DNA of 64,000 nucleotides, from contig JAKZAN010000006.1 in the NCBI GenBank assembly GCA_023053545.1, forward strand, positions 7,699,851-7,763,850, read 5' to 3'. The number at the start of each line of letters is the position of its first letter. Position 1 is the first letter of the stretch. The translations under genes and the position numbers were made by a program. The notes beneath the pieces are model-generated. The model worked only from the letters and a program-made list of their open reading frames with translations. It searched no databases and was not told where the DNA came from. The stretch comes from Lepidurus packardi (lineage: Eukaryota > Arthropoda > Branchiopoda > Notostraca > Triopsidae). This document shows, piece after piece, positions 1 to 11,145 of this stretch.

Positions 1-3000
1 GACGTGCTGATCGCTTTTTTTATTAATTTCTTTTGTAACACTTGATCGATTGGATGTTTGGGAAGGAATCGGGAGTCAGGAAAGCAACAAAGACAGGGAT
101 TTTGTCAATTAGCGTTAAAAGTTGGCTGCGTGACCGTGACGAATTATTTCTCCTCTTCTGATTCGTTAAAAGCCACTAGCACCGAAAACTCAACTTTGTT
201 ACAGGTTACAGGTATAATCTAGTGGCCAAGGAGCAATGCAGCGTGTGAGTACGTAATGAGGGCACTCATTAGAAAGGCGGGAAGCCTTTGAGTCTGTCTA
301 CAACCAGTGATTTGCATGTTAGCTGATACCTTTGCGCTTACGTGCCGGTGTAAATCTTCTAACGCAGAAAATAGTTATGAAATAACTTGACGCGTTTCAG
401 CGTGGTTTTGGCTCGGGGCAAAAACTTTGCCACAAACCCCCCTAAAGCCTATGGAAATGATGCTGTAAAAAAGCATTTACTCTTAGGTTCAAAAAAATTT
501 AAAAAAAGCATTTTAATTTTTACTTTTTAGCTCTCTCGGCGGTGTCAGATGACTTGGATTTCGTTTCGAAGCGGAATGTCTCGACTCAGAAGGAAGTTAT
601 CCTTTCTTTTCTTTCTTTTGAATATTAAAAGGGTGAGAAATGTTACTCAACTCAAGTCAAGTCTTTATTAAAGCAGCAAGAGGCGAGAAAAACTGGTTGC
701 ATATTCATGTTGGCAAACCGAACCGTTTTTCCATTTTCTCGTCAGATTCGGTAGCTGCCACCAACAATTCCTTTTTAGTCCTTCTTTTCTTCCTCTGGGG
801 ATCGTGGAAGAGTTCTACCTGCGGACTTCTTAGCTTGAATGTCGATACGTAACATAAAACCGCGCCCTAGCCTTCAGCTCCTGAGATTTTTGCGATGCAT
901 CCAGCATCCAGGTTGGTCCTCGCTATCAAAATGGCGAGTTATGTACACTAAAGCGTCCCATGCAGACAAAACAATAATGACTCAGGGATTTGCTATATAT
1001 TCGTATTTAGTATGTATGGTCAGCCAAAGCTTTGCGTATTGCATGATTCAGACTATAGTCAAAGGTTTATTGTGGCATTGGACCTTATTTTCATTTGAAA
1101 TTCATTTGAAACTCCGTGCAGTTTTTCTCTTTCTCTCGCTCTCTCAGTCTCTTTCTTGTGATACTTGGCTCATAAACTTTCCCAACAAGTCAATCTTGAA
1201 TGCTTGAATGCTAGATGCTCCTCGGGGGGTCGTCTTAACCGTTCCCAGGTAGGAAGAATAGTAGTCAAGTCTCGGTCTCTTTTTCTGAAAAGAAAAACTA
1301 TTTTCAGTGCTCTGGCCACGAGTTCGGGTGGTTCGGGCGACTTGGTCTCCATCTTGAGGAGCATACATATATATAGACCCCCATGTATAGCTGAAGCTTG
1401 AAACCATCCATCAGATCCTTAGCTTGGCTTTAAAACTGGGGTGCAGCACCAACATGCATACAAACACCGGTTCAGGTGCTCCTCCAACCAACCCAGTGCA
1501 TTTGCATAGAAAACTGATAGTCACGTGGGAGCTTACAAGACCGCGGCTTCATGTCTCGCGTAAAAGATGCAAACTTACATATACATGCTCAACAGAGAGA
1601 CAGCGATGAGTGAGCAAGAAACATCTTCGTCCACGAAACAGAAACGTCTTCATCTTCAACTTCACCTTCAGCGGCCATTGCGAAACTTTCATTGTTGTTT
1701 CTTTGCAACCCCTTGCGCGGGGGCGGAGCTTAGTATGTCGGTTGGTTTAGGTTCGAAGGGGCCTCTAGAGGGCTTTTTAGACTCGTGGGGTTCGGGATAA
1801 AGGGGCGAAGTTTGAACATTTGAATAAGAGTCATCCATCACACCCGAGTCTGGTAATGGAAGTCGCGGAAACAAGATGTGTGCCCGAGATTCTTGTATTG
1901 ATGACATTGGAATTCGGCAGGAATATACGTCTCTATTTGTCTGAAGATTACAACTGCTAGCGGGATTTTGAATTGTTCCTTAGAGCTCGGATTATTCCGC
2001 AAAGCGCCAGGGGCGGTTTACAGTGTGTACACCCTCCCAAACCCTGACAACCCTGAGTATTAACTCACCCAGGAAAGGAAGCACAAGTTTGGTTCGACAA
2101 GAAAAATGCAGTGTATTAGCAACCAAGTTGGGGGCTAATAAATGGGAACTTTAGACTCGGTAATTGTTGGTAGTATTTTCGTTGAAACGCGAGGCTTTTG
2201 GCCAGTACGAGGTAGGAGGCTCAAATAGGCTCTGATGACTAACCCTGAGCGGAATTTACAACCTTCCTGGGCCGTAATTAGCCAGGGTTAACCGTCAATC
2301 CAGGCTAAAAATAAAAATAATTCCCCAAATCCCCTTCTTCAGAAAATCCAAATCCCTTACAAGCGTACCGACTTGTCTTTCGCAGCTTAGAACTAGCCTG
2401 TCAAATGATGTCGCTATTGTCTGGTACTTTATGAATTTGTCTTCCGGTGTATACCAAAACCAAAGAATAGAGTTTTTGGGTTTCATTCTCAGCTTGTTGG
2501 TGAGGTTTAGTGCGTTTCGTTGTGACCTTTTGCTTGCCTTTTGCGGTTTCGGGGAGGTGGGAAAGGTTTCTGTCCAAATTAATGAAGTTGTAAATCAGCA
2601 ATGGGTTATAAGCTGGGTGGGCCATGAACTTATGGGTTATATGTTTTTTTCCGCTGGGGGAAGAAAAAGATATCTAATAAAAAGAGACGGACTAATATTT
2701 TTGAAAAAAAAAATCTAGGATCATTTTTATGTCGGACCAAAATTGGTCGCGTAGATTTATAGCTCAATTGTTCCGTAACCCTAACAGCACACAACAATCG
2801 CACCAGTAATACTTTTTTAGGGCCCTATCAGATTAGAATCGCACGGCCGTTTGGTTGTTTCCCTTTTGCCAGGCATGAGACAAAACCATAAACTCTTGTC
2901 AGTATGAAAAATAAGCTGCGATTGAATCATAATTGAGCATGGGGTGTTTTCGTCCTCAAACTTAATTGCAACTTTTAGTGTGTTTTTTACTTTCGGGGAG

Positions 3001-3010
3001 AGCCTAGAAA
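1..3010. other. noncoding stretch, no gene recognised
   Basis: This is AT-rich DNA in which the open frames are all under about 125 codons, overlap on both strands and match no family I recognise. There is no run of Gly-X-Y codons, no domain signature and no convincing exon with matched splice sites. It may be intergenic or part of a long upstream intron of the collagen gene that begins to be readable at 14190; genes of that family often have very long 5' introns. Confidence 0.5.
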
Positions 3011-3759
3011 AACGCCTTGTATGGCCTTTAGCGTGTGGTTTCTGAACCAAAGTTAAATTTTTTATTATTATTTTTATATTTGATCTCGGCGTGAGCCTCG
3101 CTAGTTACTGTCCTTTTATTTTCAGCTGATGATTTAAAAATGCGAATAGATGGAATACATAACATTCGTATATCAGCACAGCATTCAATCGTCATGCTTA
3201 CATACATTTCACACTTACATTACTTAAATTGTTAGAGGACTAGTATTCGTTTACTTTGAATCATGCCCCTTTGGTTCACTCAATCATACAGCATTAATTT
3301 CAACATGCGTGTTCACGGTTGAATTAATTATGTTTGGATGAACATAGAGTATATTTGTAGTTAGTATTAGGGAAGCTGGAGTCATGGTTTTTAGGGCTGT
3401 GAATGTAAAAGTTTTGACTGCTGAGTAAACGCTTGAGTCGGTTAAAGTAGACTGTGGGCTAAAATGGATTCTAAGTCTGACGAATATGAAGAATATGTGT
3501 ACCAAGTCCTGTTTCTCATGGGTGTTGCAGGGGCACGTCGTGTCATTTGTTTTCTTGATGCGGTGAAGGTTAGTGGGGAAATGCGTGGTTCATAGTCTGA
3601 TTAAGGTGGATAATGTGGTTCTGTCTTGTAGTTCGCAAATTAATTTTGGTCGATGGCATTATGTTTAGGTCTTGTATAATAGGGGGCAAGTTAACGAGTG
3701 CCTAAGAAACGCCTTGTATGGCCTTTAGCGTGTGGTTTGGCGTGTTTGTAACCAAAGTT
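3011..3759. repeat. pair of 31-bp direct repeats about 700 bp apart
   Basis: The 31-bp sequence at 3011-3041 recurs exactly at 3708-3738 in the same orientation. In each copy the shorter string ACCAAAGTT follows a few bases later (3046-3054 and 3751-3759). The roughly 670 bp between them is AT-rich and has no recognisable coding sequence. The arrangement could mark the ends of a small mobile element or an old segmental duplication. I cannot assign it to a known family. Confidence 0.55.
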
Positions 3760-6504
3760 TCAGTTGGTTGAGACCTTAGCCCATATTATTCATGCACTGG
3801 TTTCAGAAAGTGTAAGAGAAAATAAAAGGGGCGAATAGTTGATTGTTATCTCGTGTTTTTTTCGTTTTTTTTTTATTTCCTCCATCATTAGTTATTCGTA
3901 TAGTTAATTATAGAAGAATTATTTTGCGTCAGGTAGTTGGGGTCTATCATTTTTCATTCTTATCGATGAAACAATTAATAGAGACCAAGCACACCAATGC
4001 GTGGTTGTTTGATGTCGTTAATGGATCTGGATGTTGGATCTCTACTCCCGATTGCATTTTCCACGCTTTCTCAGCCTCTTTCTGGCCTTTTTTCATTGAG
4101 AATTTTCCATTTCTTTCAGTGTCAGGTCAGTCATCCAGAAAGTCTTGTTTCACACACTTTAGAGCAAGCTTTAGAGAGCCTTTTGCCAATCAAAGGTTGT
4201 GATCTTTTCCTCGCCACGACTTGTTGTCTGGCCAGCCTGTTATGGTTCTATTGAAACCAAATCGAAATTTAACCTTTTTTCCAGCCCAAAAGGAAAATAA
4301 ATAAAGCTTATGGAGATATCGGGGACTTTGTGGTTTGCTTTGTGGTATTAGACTCAGAAAGTCTCGTGTTGCACCTTCTGACCCTATCATAACTTGCATC
4401 GGAGTAAAGGTAAAAAGGATTTATCCGTGAGTGCCCCATAGTGAGTCGCTTAATAGTCGTATAAATCGAAAGGCATCCCAAGGCCCAGCCTATGACACGT
4501 TTTTCATCCCATTTTGGTCATTACACCGCCTGCGCGATCCTTCTTGAAGCTCCTTCTACGCTACGCCAATTTGAAATGCTAGGACTACCCTCAGAAATGC
4601 AATTATTATTTACTCGTTGAAGTGCTCGGGTGGGGGGAAAGGTATCAACCCTTTTAGGTTCAGATCGCTTGTTATTTCGCCAGGGATTTTCTTTGAGGAG
4701 AAAAGAAAGGAAGATCCAAGTCCATGTCGTAAGCTGAAAGTCTGCTGTTATTGAAGTCAAAAGTGGGGGGGGGTTAATACTTCGGGGTTGTTGATACCAT
4801 GCTGTGCTCTCTGTCTCATTTGGTGGGACGCCCCGCGGATTGGTAAAACCGAAAAGACTAGGATAAATTACTTTTAGGTTTCAATGACCAGGTAATAGTT
4901 GTTCTTAATGGGCCACAATTTATACCTGTAGTCCGAAAAAGCCTCCTTGACCCCCGAAACTGTGGTCACTTGACAGGAAATTCTACCATAACATTTGGTT
5001 TGCTTTTTCCTTTTCTTTTCGGACTTCCTTCGATGCAAGACAAACTTCCAAGCTCTTCCAAGAATGTCCTGCGATTTGCATATCCGAAGGAAGTTAAAAA
5101 ATAATAATAATTGAAAAACCGTTCGTTTTTTGGCCTTTTCTAAGTTGCGTCCCACTATCCCACACAATTCGCCTTAAAGGAGCGAGAAAAAACGTCGGCA
5201 TCGTATTAGTAAAGACACAGCGATCATAGAGTCCTGTGCTTGACATGGAATGGGTTATCTACGCGGCGCGGAATTGCTACAGAAACTGTTAATGGCTTGG
5301 GCAGACACTGCGGGAGACGCACCACGGTCTCTTTTGTGTACCGCAGCGGATAAACAAACCGCCATCATGAATCCTGAGCGCCTTATATTATTAGAACCTT
5401 CGGGATTTCGGGATTATAAATGAAAAAGGGACCAAGCGCTTTATAGACTCTTTTTAACCACAAACTCGGCTTTTTGGAGGGATCTGGAGCCATGGATTCG
5501 AAGATATGCTGGGATGCTATACTGTCTGTGTATCTGCTGCAAGCATCGGTATAGAAACCTCAAATCGTGACGCAAGTTGTGCAACAGAACAGACTTGTAT
5601 TGTTCAGATGGTTCAGACTTACCCCCCGTCTGTGACGGGTTTCGTTTTGATTAATCTCGCAGTCTCGTATGAGAAGTGTATTGAGAAGCCAATTGTGTTT
5701 TGGCTGTTATTCGTATTTCAACAATTATTCATACATTCGTACAACACAACGGTATTGTCGAGACTGGGAGTAAGAGGCGGCATCGAATATCGAGAGACAA
5801 TAAGTATATGGTAAAAGTTGTACGTGAACGATGCAGACGAAATTTCTGGAAAGAAGCAAGCATCCAATATCGTGGGCCAAACCCCGAAAACGTTCTCGTC
5901 ACTAGCGCTCAGTTGGACGTCCCACCACTTCTATTGTGTCATTTGGCACCACAACTAGCACTGTAAATATGCAGTTTCTGGAACTTGGTAGGGGGTTCTT
6001 TGGAGAATAATAAAACAAAATAAATAGGATCTTAAGAAAAAAAATCTAAAGGCGGATGTATAGGCAGCCGCCAAGGAGCAGAGAATGTTATAGCTTACGT
6101 CTGAAGTTTATGGTGATTACTATTATCATGGAAAAGACCTTTTATACGTGCGGACTCTTGACGTTTCTGTCCTGCCGCTCGGGGACGCCCTTCTGTGCAA
6201 TGAAGACATTTTTTGGCTCAGGTGAATTATGAATGCAGCTGGCGGAATAGAACACTTTGGACTGGTTTGAAATAAATGAGTTTCCTTTGTAGCGTGAAAA
6301 CTAAACGTGTTAGTACTTGAACAAAGGTCTTGTCATTCACTTTGCTTTATTTTATTTTTGTTAATTTTTTATGTTAATAACCGTCCGGTTTTTCGCCAAC
6401 CTGACATGTGATAATAATGGATGTCGTCCTAGTTTACATATTGCGAAAGTGTTTGAATTTCAAAAGAGCGGGAAAAAAGAGACTGGGGGTACGGATGTAG
6501 GCAC
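3760..6504. other. noncoding stretch, no gene recognised
   Basis: Only short, overlapping open frames occur here, the longest about 119 codons at 3843-4202. None has recognisable domains, a clear signal peptide with a splice donor, or codon usage suggesting a gene. I see nothing else specific. Confidence 0.45.
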
Positions 6505-7030
6505 AAGGACGATTCGACAAAAAGACTCCGTGTACCAGACCCCGACGCAAGGACGCCGGCCCCCATAGTCCATAGTCTTTTAAGGGATAAATACAATTTC
6601 AAGTTTAAAAAGTCTCTACTCACTGGTTAAGCGCCGAAGAGAGTCGAAGGACGCCGGGTCCCTACAGAAGGACCCTAAGTCCATAATCTTTTAAGGGATA
6701 AATACAATTTCAATTCTAAAAAGTCTCTGCTCATTGGTTAAGCGCCAAAGAGAGTAGAAAGTGTTTAAGCGGTATTAAAAAAATACGTCACAAGGACTTC
6801 GGACCTGCCAGAAGGACGCGTAACCTAACCATGTGACAGTGTCAATTACCTTACCTAACCTAACCATTATTACCCTAACCTACTCTAACCAATGAGCAGA
6901 GAAATTTGAACTTGAAATTCTATTGGTCCCTTAAAAGATTATGGACCTGGCGTCCTTCTGTCGCTCCCCGTCGTCCTTGCGTCAGGCCCAGCGTCCTTGT
7001 GTCGGGTACACGGAGTCCTTTTATGGAGTC
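6505..7030. mobile_element. foldback (inverted-repeat) element with a duplicated left arm
   Basis: The left side contains two direct copies of an approximately 111-bp unit; their shared core starts at 6568 and 6679. The reverse complement of the same unit lies on the right, with its core at 6928-6946. The outer ends also pair: the string starting near 6519 (ACTCCGTGTACC) returns inverted near 7004-7022. A motif of the form AAGGACG(C) is scattered through both arms, and the centre (about 6825-6892) carries degenerate CCTAA pentamers. There is no open frame resembling a transposase. The structure fits a non-autonomous foldback or MITE-like element; the family is not recognised and the exact ends and target-site duplication were not determined. 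Confidence 0.65.
6825..6892. repeat. degenerate TTAGG/CCTAA-type repeats
   Basis: Several CCTAACC-type pentamers occur in close succession with interruptions, inside the foldback element. TTAGG is the ancestral arthropod telomere repeat. The array is too short and broken to be a telomere; it is an interstitial or element-associated copy. Confidence 0.55.
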
Positions 7031-9278
7031 CTTCTTGTGTTGCATTTCCGACTGCGGGTCTTGTTGCGTTCCGTGTATATAGTCGGTTTGGTTTGGTGGC
7101 ACATTTGGATCCTGTTTGGGTGAAATGGAGAGGTCAAAAGGTCAAGAACGAGTTGACAGACCATCTTTATTACTCAATTGTTGAACAAGCGCAGAAGCAA
7201 GAGTTTGCTTCTTGGATAAAAAGTCATAATAAAGGAAATATGCAATGTAAAATCATATATTATAATTAGTATTAATATACAATGTGGCCATGCATTTATA
7301 TACTTTCGTAAAAAAAAATACAATTACATTTTTCAAAATAACCGTATTAAATTAAAGTCTCTAAGCAATAACTGTAAGCTAGAAATCACGATAATGTGTT
7401 TAATAAGTCCGTATTGAGAGCCAGTTTCGTTTCTTATTTTTATTATTTTTTATATTTTTTATTATTTTGTATTTTTTCTAATTTTTTATTTTATTTCTTG
7501 TTTTGTATATTATCTAGTTTTTTTTAAAAAAAAAAATTGGAAATTCTTTTTTCCTTATTTTAGTTTTTTATTTTTCCACATTTTTGTTTTCCGAGTTATT
7601 TTTAGTTCGCAGAGAGAAACTAAAGTTAGTCGCATAGGAATGTATTCCCCTTTCGTCGAGTAAGTCATCTGTCTTGCGTTGCCGGTATCGGTTTCTACGT
7701 GAGAGAGGAAAGAAGTGGTGTTTATCTATAACACAATCTTGTTGGAAACTTGTTAGCTGTTGCATATGTATTTAAGGTTTCCTCAAGTAGCCTCTCCAAT
7801 ATGTTATCTGTCGAATCTTCGCTTTTCCCACTCTCGCCCATTCTCAAGAAATCTTCTTGACTTAACGGAGCGAATGATTGAAAAAGGCGGGGTGAAATTT
7901 TTTGCACGCTTCTTCTCTTTCCCTTCTCTTTCCCAATGGGAATTCACTTGGCGTGTGAAAGGCAAACCGCAAACTAAGTGATCAACCCGCTCTTGCCCAA
8001 GGAAAACTGAAATGTGGGCACTGAGCAGGCGTTATTACGTTCTCTGCATAATTTGTATGCGGAGGATAATGAAGTTCTAGCATCGTTTGTCAAAACTGCT
8101 CGTATAAGCGCTGGGACGAAGCTTTTAAATACCTGGAGGCTTCTTTTTAGGGTGTACCTTCCTGTTTAAATACAATAGCACTACTTGTGTGTGTGTGTGT
8201 GGTCAGGGCCCCAGGGTTTCAATCCAATGAATCTTTCGATACTAGTCATCCTTGTATAAGTTTTGCCCCCTTGCGATCCTTACAAAAAAGAAAAATATCC
8301 GAACCTCTATCCATAGTAAACATGCAAATGAGATTGGTCATGGCACATTGTGTGTGGGCCCCTGATGAAGAAAAACCAAACAAGTAGGCTTTTGCATCCT
8401 GTCGTATTTTATTAGAGAAAATACTGTACGAAGAAGACCATTCATTCTCTGGTTTGACGTATAGTTAGCCTTCTTCTTTTCAACCACTTGATTATTGCTC
8501 CACCGCTGTGCAGCTAACGTTCGAACGTCGTCTGGTGATAAATATGGGCCTTATTTTAATTTAGCAAAAGTATTTCCTCTGGCCCTCGCCAGTTATTTAT
8601 ATATTTTACTTTTACTTCTCATATTGCTCTACAAAAAATTTTTACGGATTTTTTTGCAACTGAATCGTGACAATTTGGAGGAGAGAGAGACTTGGGGATT
8701 TGCTTTTGCTTTGCGATGGGCCTAATTGATTGGTGACATACAGTACGCAGCTGCTGCTTGTCCATCGTAAATTTAAGAGTTGAGGTTTCAAAATTGTTAC
8801 TTTCGGGATTTACTTAGGAAAGCTTTTTGCGTCGTTTTACAGCATCCGTTGCTAAGGTTATTCAAAAAGAAAGAAAAAAAAACTTACAGGGATCCATTAC
8901 TTTGTCAGGAGCAATTTTTGTTCTTGTTCTACTTTTTCACTATTTTTCTTTTTTGTTTGTTGTAAAGAGTGCTTACGCGTGTGCTTCAAGTTGAAGGAAG
9001 TCTTTTATCCAGATGGGGTGTTTGAAATAGGAACGACTCACGTGTAAATAGCTGCGCTTCAGCTATCTTATACTGTCCCAAATACAAGTAAACAACGGCA
9101 AAGAAGCTCTTTTAGCACCCCAGAAAAGTGAAAAACATACTCTTGCTCGACAAGCTTCCTTCAAACACAGACATTGTACTCACGATTTACTTAGAGATGA
9201 GTTAGAAATGTCTCGGCTACGTCAATAGGAATTATTTATTTTTAGCTTTTCTTTTATTTCGCTTTAAATTGTTTCCAG
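7031..9278. other. noncoding AT-rich stretch, no gene recognised
   Basis: It includes a very A/T-rich low-complexity block (about 7430-7570) and a short GT dinucleotide run (about 8186-8202). A frame at 8495-8725 encodes a hydrophobic stretch followed by polar residues, but its DNA is T-rich like an intron and it has no matching splice site, so I do not call it a gene. Confidence 0.45.
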
Positions 9279-9312
9279 GAGTGTGACGATGGAAATGAGC
9301 TGCCATGTTCAG
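9279..9312 (+). CDS. candidate upstream exon of the MACIT collagen gene
   Basis: A 34-base segment is bounded by a good acceptor (GTTTCCAG) and a possible donor (CAG/GTGCCA). Read in phase 0 it encodes ECDDGNELPCS plus one extra G. That one-base overhang is exactly what the exon at 14190 needs, giving ...[16 protein letters not shown]. Vertebrate type XIII and XXV collagens carry cysteines immediately before the same [12 protein letters not shown] motif, so two cysteines here are suggestive. The donor is weak, the exon is tiny and the implied intron is 4.9 kb. A competing candidate at 11764-11885 also fits the phase. This is inference pending transcript evidence. Confidence 0.35.
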
Positions 9313-10266
9313 GTGCCAAAAAGAGATCTGGCATTTTTTTTTGCTTTTTTAACGTAAGCTATTACGCATGAGCCCGCCCTTTTCGTGTTTTGTAGCCGGC
9401 CGAAAAAATGGGTTTGCTGCAATTCGTTATTCTGAGCAAAAGTCGGAACGTGTAAGCAACCAAGAAGCTAATTTAAAAAAAAAAAAAAACTTTCCGAAAA
9501 AAAAACATTTTTTTGAGCACGTGGGGAAAGATAATAACGTCTTCGCTAGAATTGCCAGTAATGTTAGAACGTTTTTATAACTTACATCTAAAGAGAACTG
9601 TACTCGACGACCTCGCAAGTTTTTGCGTTAGCTCAGTTCAGCTTCGGTGTTCAATTCCGGCAGTGTCGGAACGTATTTGTGCCTTTCTGGCGAACAGCTG
9701 CTACTGTGCCTATTGCTGGAAAAGCAGAGCACATGTCCAGTTCCCGAGTTTCTGAGTTTCTGACCATTGTACAAATAAACGGAGAAGTCTTGCAATTCCA
9801 GCTGTGCTCCCAACGATAAAAGTTTGGGGGGGAAACCTCGTAATAGGCCCAAAAATGACTCCACTGGTCTAGGATGCCAAATAGAGGCTCAGAACGAGAG
9901 AGTGAGAGGGGAGAGAGGAAGTGACAAAGATGGCTCAAGGTCTTAATATGATTTTTTTTTCTTCTTCACCTTATAAAGCAGAGAGAAAGAGTAAGTTAAG
10001 GAAGGGGGAAAAATGGCGGTGTTTTGGGGAGGCGTCGTGTGTTGAAGCAAGCGTTGAAGTGGCAAGAACGTCGTGCAAAGCGGTGCAAAGTCGTTAAAAG
10101 ATAGAGTTTGGGTTAGGCAGACAACCTAGGGTTATTTGGTGGAGCTAATTGCGGGCCTTAATGAGCTATTAAAGCCGCGGACATGACAGAACGTTCCCTC
10201 TTCGCACCCGCCGCGGAAGCTTTCTAGTCGAGAACGCTTCTTGCCAAGGCACACACCACAAATCCC
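9313..10266. other. noncoding stretch, nothing recognised
   Basis: There are only short overlapping frames here, none with recognisable content. A purine-rich, GC-richer patch with an ATGGCGG motif lies near 10012. I see no element boundaries or RNA gene. Confidence 0.4.
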
Positions 10267-11145
10267 TTGGATTCGAGCTCATATCTGGTCTGTTCCACTT
10301 CCACCCCCAAAAAAATTTCATACCTTAGCTCGGTATATGCGGTTAGCATGAGGAATTTCAGAACCAGTTTTGGAAAGAAAAATGCATGAATAAATTCTTT
10401 AACAGTAAACTAAGCTTGAGCTTACTAACAGATAGTGCACAACCAATGCACATCTTTTTCCTATGTGTAATACATTAACAATATGCAAATGAAGTTTGCA
10501 GCTATGAGAAGTACGTTACATAGAAATATTTCCTTTGATTGTGCACTAGCTGCTAAAAAAACAAAACTTTTGTTTTAGTATTTAGATTGCTTTCAAATCG
10601 GACAAGCCGTTTTCGAGAAATCTTGTTCCGAAAGTTTGACGACTTGATTTGAGACATTGTGCTGCTACAGCAAACTGTGGTGACAAATTGCACTTTGCAG
10701 AAGCAAAACAAGCGTAGAAACTTGGGCGGCAATTAGCTATTTCTTTTCTTACTTGTTGCAACACGTTCTTCGGAAAAAAGTGACAAACGGGTGTCACGTG
10801 TCGCGCTGGTGTTTTTTACCGAAAAACTTTATTTGAAAATTCGAGTTGAAAATTGGAAAGGTTGGATGGAAATGAATTAAGTTTGGTTAGGTTGGGTTAG
10901 GTTAACGATTCTCATCAACTTTCGTGGATCAGAATCGCTAAAACTTGTACTTGATTGAAAAACTTTATCGAAAACTGACACCACTTTGTCATTCTTTTCT
11001 GGGAAACGTGTTTGCAAAACAATAACAAACATCAGCATCATCTGTGCAGCATCAGCAGCATCTTTCCAATCAATAAGCTAAGATACACGGGAAATTTAAT
11101 GTTAATTTTTGGATTCGAGCTCATAGTTGGTCTGTTCCACTTCCA
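10267..11145. repeat. repeat segment bounded by 37-bp direct repeats
   Basis: A 37-bp sequence (GATTCGAGCTCATA core) at 10267-10303 is repeated with two mismatches at 11109-11145. Between the copies, about 10384-11095 shares both its left part (CATGAATAAATT..., TAAGCTTGAGC, GCACAACC, ATGCAAATGAA) and its right part (ATCAATAAGCTAAG) with a shorter sequence inside a tenectin intron at about 43975-44158. This copy carries several hundred extra bases, including a short TTAGG-like stretch near 10885-10905. It looks like a mobile element and its shorter derivative; no transposase is visible. Confidence 0.55.

Noticed and set aside
3284-3505. Possible nuclear mitochondrial insertion
   Set aside because: The AT-rich minus-strand frame looked mitochondrial at a glance, but I could match no mitochondrial protein or RNA.
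8495-8725. Hydrophobic frame that could be the collagen membrane anchor
   Set aside because: The DNA is T-rich like intron sequence, there is no in-phase donor, and no family motif is seen.
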